Below, in pieces: positions 7,307-14,703 of a stretch of DNA of 29,460 nucleotides; position 1 is the first letter of the stretch; each line of letters begins with the position of its first letter. The stretch is from JBCDCP01 sp039181495 (GTDB taxonomy: Bacteria; Pseudomonadota; Alphaproteobacteria; Rhizobiales; Tepidamorphaceae). The translations under genes and the position numbers were made by a program. The notes under the pieces are model-generated. The model had not been told where the DNA came from. It saw only the letters and a list, made by a program, of their open reading frames with translations, and did no database searches. Location: positions 1-29,460 of the forward strand of contig JBCDCP010000020.1 of NCBI GenBank assembly GCA_039181495.1, given 5' to 3'.

Positions 7307-7801
7307 TCAGGCCAACGCCTTGGCTATAGCCTCGGCGACTCGGGGCGGCACGAATCCAGTGACATCACCGCCCATGGCCCCGATCTGCCGGACAATACTG
7401 GCGGCAATGTGCCGCGTTTCGCTCTCTGCGGGGAGAAACAGCGTGTCGACGCCTCCCTGCAAACGGCGGTTCATGCCAAAGAGCTGCATCTCATAGTCGA
7501 AATCAGTGCCGTCACGAATCCCACGAACCATGGTCTTCGCCCGATGCCGCAATGCTGCCTCCACGACAAGATCATCGAAGGTGACGATTTCGATGCGGCA
7601 TCCGCCGTCACAGACGGAAGCGGCTTCGGCTTCCAGCAGCGCCGCCCGCTCTTCGACGTTCAAAAGGGCTTTCTTGGTATGGTGTAGGCCGATGGCCAGA
7701 ACCAGCCGGTCAAACAGCCGCGATGACCGTTCGATGATATCCAGATGGCCATATGTGACAGGGTCAAAACTACCTGGATAAATGCCGACGCGTTCGCTCA
7801 T
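7307..7801 (-). CDS. coaD: Phosphopantetheine adenylyltransferase
   Basis: Fourth step of coenzyme A synthesis: adenylyl transfer from ATP to 4'-phosphopantetheine, giving dephospho-CoA. The product has 164 residues, normal for CoaD. Nucleotidyltransferase signature: GSFDPVTYGHLD (T/HxGH motif, residues about 10-21); then MVRGIRDGTDFDYE and the C-terminal ATP-binding segment around RHIAASIVRQIGAMGGD. The second signature usually reads ISSS; here it is IAAS, a mild change. ATG at 7801. It lies 14 bases downstream of the LysE-type exporter and is probably in the gyrA transcript. Gyrase next to coaD is common in alphaproteobacteria, but here an exporter gene is inserted between them. Confidence 0.96.
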   Translation of the reverse strand: MSERVGIYPGSFDPVTYGHLDIIERSSRLFDRLVLAIGLHHTKKALLNVEERAALLEAEAASVCDGGCRIEIVTFDDLVVEAALRHRAKTMVRGIRDGTDFDYEMQLFGMNRRLQGGVDTLFLPAESETRHIAASIVRQIGAMGGDVTGFVPPRVAEAIAKALA

Positions 7802-7815
7802 TCAGACACCACAAG

Positions 7816-8451
7816 TCAGGCGGGCCGCTTGCTCAGCGCCAGCCAAAAGCCACCACCGATCAGCATCGACCCCGAAATCCGCTCGATCCAGCGGATATTG
7901 GAGCGCGAGAACATCTGCCCTGTCTTGCCTGCCAGGAAGGCATAGGCACCATCGAGGATGGTGGCAACAAGCATGAAGACAGCACCAAGAATGGCTGCCT
8001 GCATCGCCGCAGAGCCATTTGCAGGTGTGATGAATTGCGGGATGAAGGCACCGAAGAATAAAAGCGCTTTTGGGTTCGACCAGATTACGAGAAAGCCCTG
8101 CCAGAAGAACCGCAACGAGTTGCGTTCTCGCACAACCTGTTCGGGATCAGCCTCAGCGAGCCTGCCGTCACTGCGCCACAACTTGATACCGAGCCAGATC
8201 AGGTAGGCGGCACCAGCAAGCTTGGCCCAGAAAAACACCTCGCCAAGATGGGTGACAATGGTCTGAAGTCCGGCCGCCAGCACAACCAGCATGATGGCCA
8301 GCCCAGCTTGCGTACCGGCAACATTCCACAAGCCCGCCGCTGCGCCATGACGCAGGCTATTGGCAATAATCACAGTAACCGTCGGTCCAGGAACGATGAC
8401 AACCGCGGCGCAGGCAAGCACGTAGGCAAGTAGGATGGTCGGCTCGATCAC
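7816..8451 (-). CDS. LysE/RhtB-family amino-acid exporter
   Basis: A 211-residue inner-membrane protein with about six hydrophobic segments, of the LysE/RhtB family that exports amino acids and related small molecules. Diagnostic motifs: the N-terminal VPGPTVTVIIANSLRHG, the LAGAAYLIWLGIKLWRS helix and the NPKALLFFGAFIPQF segment. The start is GTG at 8451 overlapping the gyrA stop (GTGA), so translation is probably coupled to gyrA. Substrate cannot be told from sequence. A second member of the family is encoded on the other side of gyrA at 11407-12033; the two are clearly related but not recent copies. Confidence 0.9.
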   Translation of the reverse strand: MIEPTILLAYVLACAAVVIVPGPTVTVIIANSLRHGAAAGLWNVAGTQAGLAIMLVVLAAGLQTIVTHLGEVFFWAKLAGAAYLIWLGIKLWRSDGRLAEADPEQVVRERNSLRFFWQGFLVIWSNPKALLFFGAFIPQFITPANGSAAMQAAILGAVFMLVATILDGAYAFLAGKTGQMFSRSNIRWIERISGSMLIGGGFWLALSKRPA

Positions 8452-11216
8452 GTCTCATCTCCAGCATCGGAATCTGGTGCATCGCCGCCCGATCCGCCTT
8501 CCTCTGGCCCATCGGCATCGGGCTCGTCCTCACCGTCATCCTCCGGCAGATGCTCGACGGAAACAACGCGTTCATCGTCGGCAGTGTTGAAGATTGTCAC
8601 GCCCTGGGTCGATCGGCCTGCAATGCGGATTTCATCGACTGGACACCGGATGAGCTGGCCACCATCACTGACAAGCATGATTTCATCGCTGTCATCGACT
8701 GGGAAGGACGCAATGACCGGTCCGTTGCGCGCGCTCACAGACATGGCGGCGATCCCCTTGCCGCCGCGGCCCGAGACTCTGTACTCGAAAGACGACGTCC
8801 TCTTGCCGTAACCGTTCTCAGAAACGGTCAGCAGGAACTGCTCGGCCGCGCTCATCTCGGCATAACGCTCCTGGCTTAGTTCACCGCCCGATGAGTCCTC
8901 GTCGAACACCGCCTCTTCGGTTTCACCGCGCATCAGTCGCGCGCGTTTGAGATACTCGACGCGTTCGTCGGGCGTTGCTTCGAAGTGGCGCAAGATCGCC
9001 ATTGAGATAACCGTATCGGTATCCGCAAGGTTGATACCACGCACGCCCATTGAATCACGGCTCTGAAACACACGCAGATCCTTGACCGGGAAGCGGATGC
9101 ACTGGCCGTTGGCCGTGGTCAGCAGCACATCATCGTGTTCAGTGCAGGTTTCGACCCCGACAATGCCGACGCCCTCGTCAGGCTTCATGGCAATCTTGCC
9201 GTTCTGCCTCACTTCCACAAAATCCGACAGTTTATTGCGGCGAACCGATCCCTTTGTGGTTGTGAACATCACATCCAGTTCGCCCCAACTCGTCTCATCT
9301 TCGGGCAGCGGCATGATGGAGGTGATCGTCTCGCCCTCGGTCAGCGGCAACAGGTTCACAAAGGCCTTGCCGCGCGCCTGGGGCGCAGCAATTGGCAGGC
9401 GCCAAACCTTCATCTTGTAGACCATGCCACGCGATGAGAAGAACAGCACCGGCGTATGCGTGTTGGCCACGAAGATCTTTGTGACGAAATCCTCGTCCCG
9501 CGTTGCCATGCCAGAGCGGCCCTTGCCGCCGCGTCGCTGCGCGCGATAGGTCGACAATGCAACACGCTTGACGTAGCCCGCGTGACTCACCGTCACGACC
9601 ATGTCTTCCCGCGCTATGAGGTCCTCGTCCTCCATGTCCGGCCCGCCTTCAGCGAGCTCGGTGCGGCGCGGCGTGCCGAATTCTTCGGCAACGGCATTCA
9701 TCTCGTCCTTGATGATCGACATCAAACGAGCCCGCGAGGAGAGAATGTCCAGATAGTCAGTGATCTGTCCGCCGATCTCATTGAGCTCATCGGCAATCTC
9801 ATCGCGACCAAGTGCCGTCAGGCGCTGCAGGCGCAGTTCAAGAATGGCCCGGGCCTGAGCCTCGGAAAGCTTGAAAGTGCCCTCCTCGCTCAACCGGTGG
9901 CGCGGATCGTCAATCAGCGCGATCAACGGCGCCATGTCAGCCGCAGGCCAATCCCGCGCCATCAACGCCTCACGGGCGGCCGCAGGGTCAGGCGCGGTTC
10001 TGATCAGTTTGATGACCTCATCGATATTGGCAACGGCAACAGCCAGGCCAACCAGCACGTGGGCACGATCGCGGGCCTTGTTGAGCAAGAACTTCGTGCG
10101 CCGGCTGATCACCTGTTCGCGGAAGCTGATAAATGCCCGCAGCATGTCCTTCAGCGTCAGGACTTCAGGCTTACCGCCATTGAGCGCGACCAGATTGGCG
10201 CCAAATGTTTGCTGCAACTGCGAGAACCGATAGAGCTGATTCAGGATCACATCGGCGACGGCATCGCGCTTGAGCTCTACGACGACGCGCATACCCTGAC
10301 GATCGCTTTCATCGCGAATATCGGCAATGCCCTCGATCCGCTTGTCACGCACCAATTCGGCAATGCGCTCGATCATCATCGCCTTGTTCACCTGATAGGG
10401 TATCTCGGTGATAATGAGCGCTTCGCGATCCTTGCGGATTTCCTCGACTGTCACCCGGCCGCGCATGACAATGGACCCGCGCCCGGTTGTGTAGGCGGAG
10501 CGGACACCACTCTGACCAAGAATAAACCCGCCGGTCGGGAAATCCGGACCGGGGACGATCTGCATCAGCTCTTCGATCGCAAGCTCGGGATTGTCGATCA
10601 GCGCGACTGCGGCACGGACGACTTCACGGAGATTGTGCGGTGGGATGTTGGTCGCCATACCCACGGCAATGCCGCCGGCTCCATTGACCAGCAGGTTCGG
10701 AAAGCGGGCCGGCAAGACGACCGGTTCCTGCTCCGAGTTGTCATAATTCTCCTGGAAATCGACGGTGTCCTTGTCGATGTCTTCCAAGAGGTTATGGGCA
10801 ACCTTCTCAAGGCGCACCTCGGTGTAGCGCATGGCAGCCGGCGGATCGCCGTCAACAGAGCCAAAGTTCCCCTGACCATCGATCAATGGCAGACGCATGG
10901 AAAAGTCCTGCGCCATCCGTACCAGCGCGTCGTAAACCGCCTGATCGCCATGGGGGTGGTATTTACCGATCACATCGCCGACGACACGTGCCGACTTGCG
11001 ATACGGTTTGTTCCACTCATAGCCGTTCTCATGCATCGAATAGAGGATGCGGCGATGCACCGGTTTCAGACCGTCGCGCACGTCAGGAAGCGCACGGCTA
11101 ACGATCACGCTCATGGCGTAATCGAGATAGCTGCGCTTCATTTCCTCGGTGATCGAGACCGGCTCAATCGCGGAAGGATCATCTCCAGCCGGCGGTGCGG
11201 TGCTATCGTCTGACAC
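8448..11216 (-). CDS. gyrA: DNA gyrase subunit A
   Basis: Breakage-reunion subunit of the type II topoisomerase that introduces negative supercoils. The product has 922 residues. The catalytic tyrosine is Y131 in AMRYTEVRL. The quinolone-resistance region reads KYHPHGDQAVYD, so the position equal to E. coli Ser83 is Gln92 (CAG) and the Asp87 equivalent D96 is kept. The GyrA box QRRGGKG marks it as gyrase rather than ParC, and the C-terminal beta-pinwheel repeats follow. The last ~35 residues are strongly acidic and Gly/Ser rich, as in many gyrases. The start is GTG at 11216; an AGGG lies about 11 bases upstream, rather far, and no better start was seen. It heads a probable operon with the LysE-type exporter, coaD and further genes. 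Confidence 0.98.
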   Translation of the reverse strand: MSDDSTAPPAGDDPSAIEPVSITEEMKRSYLDYAMSVIVSRALPDVRDGLKPVHRRILYSMHENGYEWNKPYRKSARVVGDVIGKYHPHGDQAVYDALVRMAQDFSMRLPLIDGQGNFGSVDGDPPAAMRYTEVRLEKVAHNLLEDIDKDTVDFQENYDNSEQEPVVLPARFPNLLVNGAGGIAVGMATNIPPHNLREVVRAAVALIDNPELAIEELMQIVPGPDFPTGGFILGQSGVRSAYTTGRGSIVMRGRVTVEEIRKDREALIITEIPYQVNKAMMIERIAELVRDKRIEGIADIRDESDRQGMRVVVELKRDAVADVILNQLYRFSQLQQTFGANLVALNGGKPEVLTLKDMLRAFISFREQVISRRTKFLLNKARDRAHVLVGLAVAVANIDEVIKLIRTAPDPAAAREALMARDWPAADMAPLIALIDDPRHRLSEEGTFKLSEAQARAILELRLQRLTALGRDEIADELNEIGGQITDYLDILSSRARLMSIIKDEMNAVAEEFGTPRRTELAEGGPDMEDEDLIAREDMVVTVSHAGYVKRVALSTYRAQRRGGKGRSGMATRDEDFVTKIFVANTHTPVLFFSSRGMVYKMKVWRLPIAAPQARGKAFVNLLPLTEGETITSIMPLPEDETSWGELDVMFTTTKGSVRRNKLSDFVEVRQNGKIAMKPDEGVGIVGVETCTEHDDVLLTTANGQCIRFPVKDLRVFQSRDSMGVRGINLADTDTVISMAILRHFEATPDERVEYLKRARLMRGETEEAVFDEDSSGGELSQERYAEMSAAEQFLLTVSENGYGKRTSSFEYRVSGRGGKGIAAMSVSARNGPVIASFPVDDSDEIMLVSDGGQLIRCPVDEIRIAGRSTQGVTIFNTADDERVVSVEHLPEDDGEDEPDADGPEEGGSGGDAPDSDAGDET

Positions 11217-11406
11217 GAATCGGAAAACCCTTTTTGTTCTGACCGATATTTAGCAATTCGCGGCGGTATTCACCAGTTCATCGCCGGTCTGTCAGCCATG
11301 TTTTAGACAAGTCGGGAAAGCCGCCTCAGGGAGCAGCCAGATTGGGCGATTGCTGCAGGTAACGCGATGTGCTGTGGTCAGATAATGCCGGCTGGAGGGC
11401 GCAACC

Positions 11407-12033
11407 GTGATCGACCAGACAACCCTTATCGCTTACACCCTGATAGTCTTGGGTTTTGTATTCATACCCGGCCCGGCAACGCTGCTGACGGTGGCCCGCG
11501 CCACGACATCCGGCACGCGGGTTGGCATTGCGACGGGCGGCGGAATAGCCGCTGGTGACCTCATTCACACCGCCATGGCGATCATTGGCCTATCGGCCAT
11601 CATCGCCACCTCCGCGTTGCTCTTCACCATCATCAAATACCTGGGGGCGGCCTACCTCATCTATCTCGGCATCACCGCCATCTTGACGAAGGTCGACACG
11701 GTACCAGGCCAGGGCACGTTGCCCATCACAGCCGGTAAAGCGTTCCGACAGGCGATCACAGCAGAGCTGCTCAACCCAAAAACAGCGTTGTTTTTCCTGG
11801 CGTTCTTGCCGCAGTTCGTAAATCCGGCCAACGGGTTCGTGACCCTTCAGCTAACAGTTCTGGGCCTATTGTTCGTTGTTCTCGGGCTTTTCAGCACCGT
11901 GATATTCGCGCTGGCGGCCGGGTTTCTGGGGGACTTTCTTCGCCGCAATCCAACCGTTCTCAAATGGCAGGGCAGGATTGTTGGCAGCATCTATTGCGCA
12001 TTGGGCGTCAGGCTTGCGCTGCAGGAGCGCTAA
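11407..12033 (+). CDS. LysE/RhtB-family amino-acid exporter
   Basis: A 208-residue polytopic membrane protein of the LysE/RhtB family. Motifs: IPGPATLLTVARATTSG near the N-terminus, YLGAAYLIYLGITAI and NPKTALFFLAFLPQFVNPANG; about six membrane segments. The start is GTG at 11407 with GGAGG eight bases upstream. Divergent from gyrA across a 190-base spacer in which I saw no convincing promoter by eye. It is followed after 41 bases by a MarC-family gene on the same strand. Probable amino-acid or small-metabolite efflux; substrate unknown. Confidence 0.9.
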   Translation: MIDQTTLIAYTLIVLGFVFIPGPATLLTVARATTSGTRVGIATGGGIAAGDLIHTAMAIIGLSAIIATSALLFTIIKYLGAAYLIYLGITAILTKVDTVPGQGTLPITAGKAFRQAITAELLNPKTALFFLAFLPQFVNPANGFVTLQLTVLGLLFVVLGLFSTVIFALAAGFLGDFLRRNPTVLKWQGRIVGSIYCALGVRLALQER

Positions 12034-12074
12034 CGTCTCTCATTTGCTCCACGACCAGACGTGACCACGGCAGA

Positions 12075-12734
12075 ATGGCCGACACCATGAACTTCGTTAT
12101 CCCATCAGATTTTCTGCTCTCCGCATTCGCCACGCTGTTTGTGACGATCGATCCGATCGGCCTTGCACCGATCTTCGTTGCGCTGACAGCAGGCATGTCG
12201 TTGGCGCAGCGTCGTGAGGTCGCATTTCGGGCGACTATCATTGCCCTGGGCGTCCTGCTCTTGAGTGCCTTTGGTGGCAAGCCGCTACTCGATGCTCTCG
12301 GGATTACCGTTCCCGCCTTCCGGATCGCCGGCGGATTGCTGCTGTTCATCATCGCTGTGGAAATGATCTTCGAACGGCGCACCGAGAGGAAACAGAATAC
12401 CGCCGAAACTGCCATTACACGCGATCACATCGAGAATCTGGCCGCGTTTCCGCTCGCGGTACCCCTGATGGCAGGTCCCGGCGCCATCACGGCCGTCATC
12501 CTGCTGCATGGCCAGGCATCGGGGGACATCAACAAGCTCGGGGTTCTGGTCGGATGCATCACCGGCATCGTTCTGCTGTGCCTTGTGATGTTCCTGCTGG
12601 CAGCCCGGATCGGCAAGTGGCTGGGCATTACCGGCCGGGTCATCATTACGCGGCTCTTGGGCGTGATCCTCGCCGCGCTGGCCGTTCAATTCGTGGCGGA
12701 CGGCACATTCGGACTGCTGGCCGCGCAGGCCTGA
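12075..12734 (+). CDS. MarC-family integral membrane protein
   Basis: A 219-residue inner-membrane protein of the MarC (UPF0056) family, whose function is not settled; E. coli MarC was once linked to multiple antibiotic resistance but this was not upheld, and some relatives have been linked to amino-acid export. Features: TLFVTIDPIGLAPIF in the first helix, FRIAGGLLLFIIAVEMIF, PLAVPLMAGPGAIT and GVILAALAVQFV near the C-terminus; about six membrane segments. The ATG at 12075 was chosen because the open frame upstream of it lies inside the preceding exporter gene; the ribosome site is weak. Convergent with the small secreted-protein gene, nine bases away. Confidence 0.88.
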   Translation: MADTMNFVIPSDFLLSAFATLFVTIDPIGLAPIFVALTAGMSLAQRREVAFRATIIALGVLLLSAFGGKPLLDALGITVPAFRIAGGLLLFIIAVEMIFERRTERKQNTAETAITRDHIENLAAFPLAVPLMAGPGAITAVILLHGQASGDINKLGVLVGCITGIVLLCLVMFLLAARIGKWLGITGRVIITRLLGVILAALAVQFVADGTFGLLAAQA

Positions 12735-12743
12735 GCCGAGAGG

Positions 12744-13151
12744 CTACCCGCCAGCTCCATTAAGTTTCACCGTGATTTCCGCGCCACCCAACCCATGGAC
12801 GGAGTCATGGGCACGCACCGTAACTTCAGTGATGCCATCCGGCACGACCACGCCCCGAAGTGATCGGGTGAAGGGCTGCTCATCAACGTGCGGGTGATGC
12901 AGAATCCGCTCGCCAAGCACGACCCCGTCCGGACCAACAATGTCGAAGCGGTCAGCATAGTGATCCCACCCCGTATCGGCATGCCGGATTGTGGCCGAGA
13001 AGGTCCATCGGCCCTCGCCGTTCGGTTCTGCAGTGGCTGCAATGACATCCGCTTCCCCGGCAAGCAGACCATCATTTGCGTGCACCAACCACAGCATTGC
13101 GAGGACCAGCGTCAGAAGGGCTGTCTTCGCAGGTCTTGCAGCATGAACCAT
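12744..13151 (-). CDS. Small secreted protein of unknown function
   Basis: A 135-residue protein with an N-terminal signal peptide (hydrophobic core about 10-22) and a mature part of about 105 residues. Its composition suggests a beta-sandwich or Ig-like fold. Striking His/Asp-rich motifs: IRHADTGWDHYADRFD, LHHPHVDEQPFTRS and RAHDSVHGLGG. These look conserved, and the residues could bind a metal. I recall similar conserved hypothetical proteins in other bacteria but know of no function. The ATG at 13151 comes one base after the stop of the interrupted hydrolase (TGA-C-ATG), so the two genes were evidently one translational unit. Premature termination in the hydrolase may reduce expression here through polarity. 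Confidence 0.75.
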   Translation of the reverse strand: MVHAARPAKTALLTLVLAMLWLVHANDGLLAGEADVIAATAEPNGEGRWTFSATIRHADTGWDHYADRFDIVGPDGVVLGERILHHPHVDEQPFTRSLRGVVVPDGITEVTVRAHDSVHGLGGAEITVKLNGAGG

Positions 13152-13152
13152 G

Positions 13153-13878
13153 TCAGAGCGCTCCAGTTGCGAGTCTGTGGATCAGTCCAGCGGTTTCAAC
13201 CGGCGAGATCAACATACAATCATGGCCACTTCTGAGATCGTGGATCGGCCAGCCGGCCTGTTTGGCCCACTTTCGGGAAGTTTCAAGCGGAGCATAGATC
13301 GGATCAACACATTGCACATAACTGCAATCGAGACTGCCACCGACCGGCCCTGCAAAAGGCGCCGGATCGGTAAAGGTCCGAAACGGATGCGGGGTGAGCT
13401 TCGGCGCGACTTCCTCAGCAAGCGCATCGTCGAGAATTCCGAGCATGTCCGGTCTTGGTGGTGGCAGACTTAGGCCGCCGCTGGTTTCCTCCGCCTTTTC
13501 ACGGCGTGAGGCTTGAACCTCGGGCGAGAACTGATCAAACGGCGCAACGCCAGCTTCGACGATCAGGGCATCGAGATAAACTAGCAACGAAAGGCGATCG
13601 GGCATTCGCTCCGCAAGCGCTTAGAGGATCGTGCCGGCAAAACTGTGACCGACAAGGACGATGCCATCGTCGGCAATTTCCGATAGATGGCTCGCCACAT
13701 CCTCAACAAATGTCTCGATCGAGACATCCGGCGTCAGTAGGTGCGCCTTGTCTGCAAGGCCAGTCAGGGTCGGCGCAGAAACGGTATGGCCATGTTCTGC
13801 CAGCAGTGGTCTGACCGCGTCCCAGCACCATCCGCCATGCCAGGCACCATGGATCAAGACAATATTGCGGCCCGACAT
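13153..13878 (-). pseudogene. Alpha/beta hydrolase interrupted by an in-frame TAA
   Basis: Related to the EstC-like alpha/beta-hydrolase esterase group. The first part (13878-13621, 85 residues) has VLIHGAWHGGWCW, LTGLADKAHLL and the nucleophile elbow GHSFAG, then stops at TAA (13623-13621). The same frame continues without a shift as ALAERMPDRLSLLVYLDALI and ends with GHDCMLISP, which carries the likely catalytic His, stopping at 13153. Together they give one 241-codon gene of normal family length with a single internal stop. The expected residue is often Ser, and TCA to TAA is one base change. Possible explanations are a recent nonsense mutation, a sequencing error or readthrough; TAA argues against selenocysteine. 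It starts 21 bases after ssb and runs into the small secreted-protein gene. Confidence 0.82.
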
Positions 13879-13899
13879 GCTGACCAGCAGCCCGACGCG

Positions 13900-14385
13900 T
13901 CAGAACGGGATGTCGTCGTCGAGATCAGCGCCTGCCCGGCTGCTACCGCCTCCTCCACCACGCTGTTCATCCATGGCGCGCGATGAGCCGAAGTCACTGT
14001 CCGGCGGCCCGGACATCTGGTCCATGCCGCCCGAACGACCATCAAGCATGGTGAGCGTGCCGCCATAATTCTGCAGCACGACTTCGGTGGTGTAGCGCTT
14101 CTGGCCGGACTGATCTTCCCATTCGCGCGTCTGCAACTGGCCCTCGACGAAAATCTTTGAGCCCTTGCGTAGATACTGCTCAACCACGCGGCACAGACCC
14201 TCAGAGAAGATCACGACCCGATGCCATTCAGTCTTCTCCCTCTTCTCGCCAGAATTCCTGTCACGCCATGTTTCAGTCGTGGCCACGCTCAGATTGGCAA
14301 TCGGGCGGCCGTCCTGGGTGCGGCGGATCTCCGGATCACGCCCGAGATTGCCAATCAGCATCACCTTGTTGAGACTTCCCGCCAT
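13900..14385 (-). CDS. ssb: Single-stranded DNA-binding protein
   Basis: Binds single-stranded DNA in replication, recombination and repair. The product has 161 residues. The N-terminal OB fold (about 1-112) starts MAGSLNKVMLIGNLGRDPE and includes the WHRVVIF and KGSKIFVEGQLQTREW strands. It is followed by a Gly/Ser-rich linker (RGGGGGSSRAG) and the acidic tip DDDIPF that recruits partner proteins. The ATG at 14385 has GGGAG seven bases upstream. Divergent from uvrA with a LexA-type site between them, as in many alphaproteobacteria, so SOS induction is likely. Confidence 0.97.
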   Translation of the reverse strand: MAGSLNKVMLIGNLGRDPEIRRTQDGRPIANLSVATTETWRDRNSGEKREKTEWHRVVIFSEGLCRVVEQYLRKGSKIFVEGQLQTREWEDQSGQKRYTTEVVLQNYGGTLTMLDGRSGGMDQMSGPPDSDFGSSRAMDEQRGGGGGSSRAGADLDDDIPF

Positions 14386-14703
14386 GCCGCTACTCCCATG
14401 CCATAATCACCTGTACCCTAGCCTGTCAGGCTGCTGGAGCGCAAGCAATGTTCTTGTAATGTTCCTAACGCTCTGGAACAATCGCCAGAACGAGTCGGCG
14501 GACTTTGGACCAAGGCAGTTCCCGTTGCGAGCCTCGATGCAACAGGGGCACAGCGATTGTGGAAAAGCGCCAGCAGCATAGCGAGGTTGCATGGACCGCG
14601 AACCATCCCGCCTTACATGCCGTATAGTCTCAAAGACAGCGGCCGAGTGGACGTTGCCGAAGATTTTCGCGGTACGATCTCTCAATTCCCCGGAACGGTT
14701 GTG
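14386..14703. promoter_or_regulatory. Divergent ssb / uvrA control region
   Basis: A 318-base spacer without a supportable gene. It holds a LexA-type box (14450-14464), a possible minus-strand promoter for ssb (TTGCGC at 14439-14444 and TAGGGT at 14415-14420, spacing 18), a short inverted repeat AGCCTGTCAGGCT (14420-14432) and a looser GAAC-N8-GAAC pair (14476-14491). The uvrA open frame extends back to 14557 but lacks family similarity upstream of 14704. The half nearest uvrA shows nothing further that I recognise. Confidence 0.5.
14450..14464. promoter_or_regulatory. LexA-binding site (SOS box), alphaproteobacterial type
   Basis: GTTCTTGTAATGTTC is an exact GTTC-N7-GTTC direct repeat, the known alphaproteobacterial LexA motif. 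It lies 65 bases upstream of ssb, close to its possible -35, and 240 bases upstream of uvrA. Both genes belong to SOS regulons in this class, so one site may control both directions. Confidence 0.8.

Noticed and set aside
9456..11213. 585-codon open frame on the plus strand, opposite gyrA
   Set aside because: Fully inside gyrA on the other strand; His/Arg/Asp-rich with no family motif, as expected from the complement of a GC-rich gene.
13621..13623. Programmed recoding (selenocysteine or pyrrolysine) at the hydrolase stop
   Set aside because: The codon is TAA, not TGA or TAG, and no recoding structure was seen nearby.
14476..14491. Second LexA box (GAAC-N8-GAAC)
   Set aside because: Spacing is 8 rather than 7, so it does not meet the known motif.
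14557..14703. N-terminal extension of UvrA back to 14557
   Set aside because: Upstream residues lack resemblance to UvrA and cover the control region; family similarity starts at MTTPPDTGPK.
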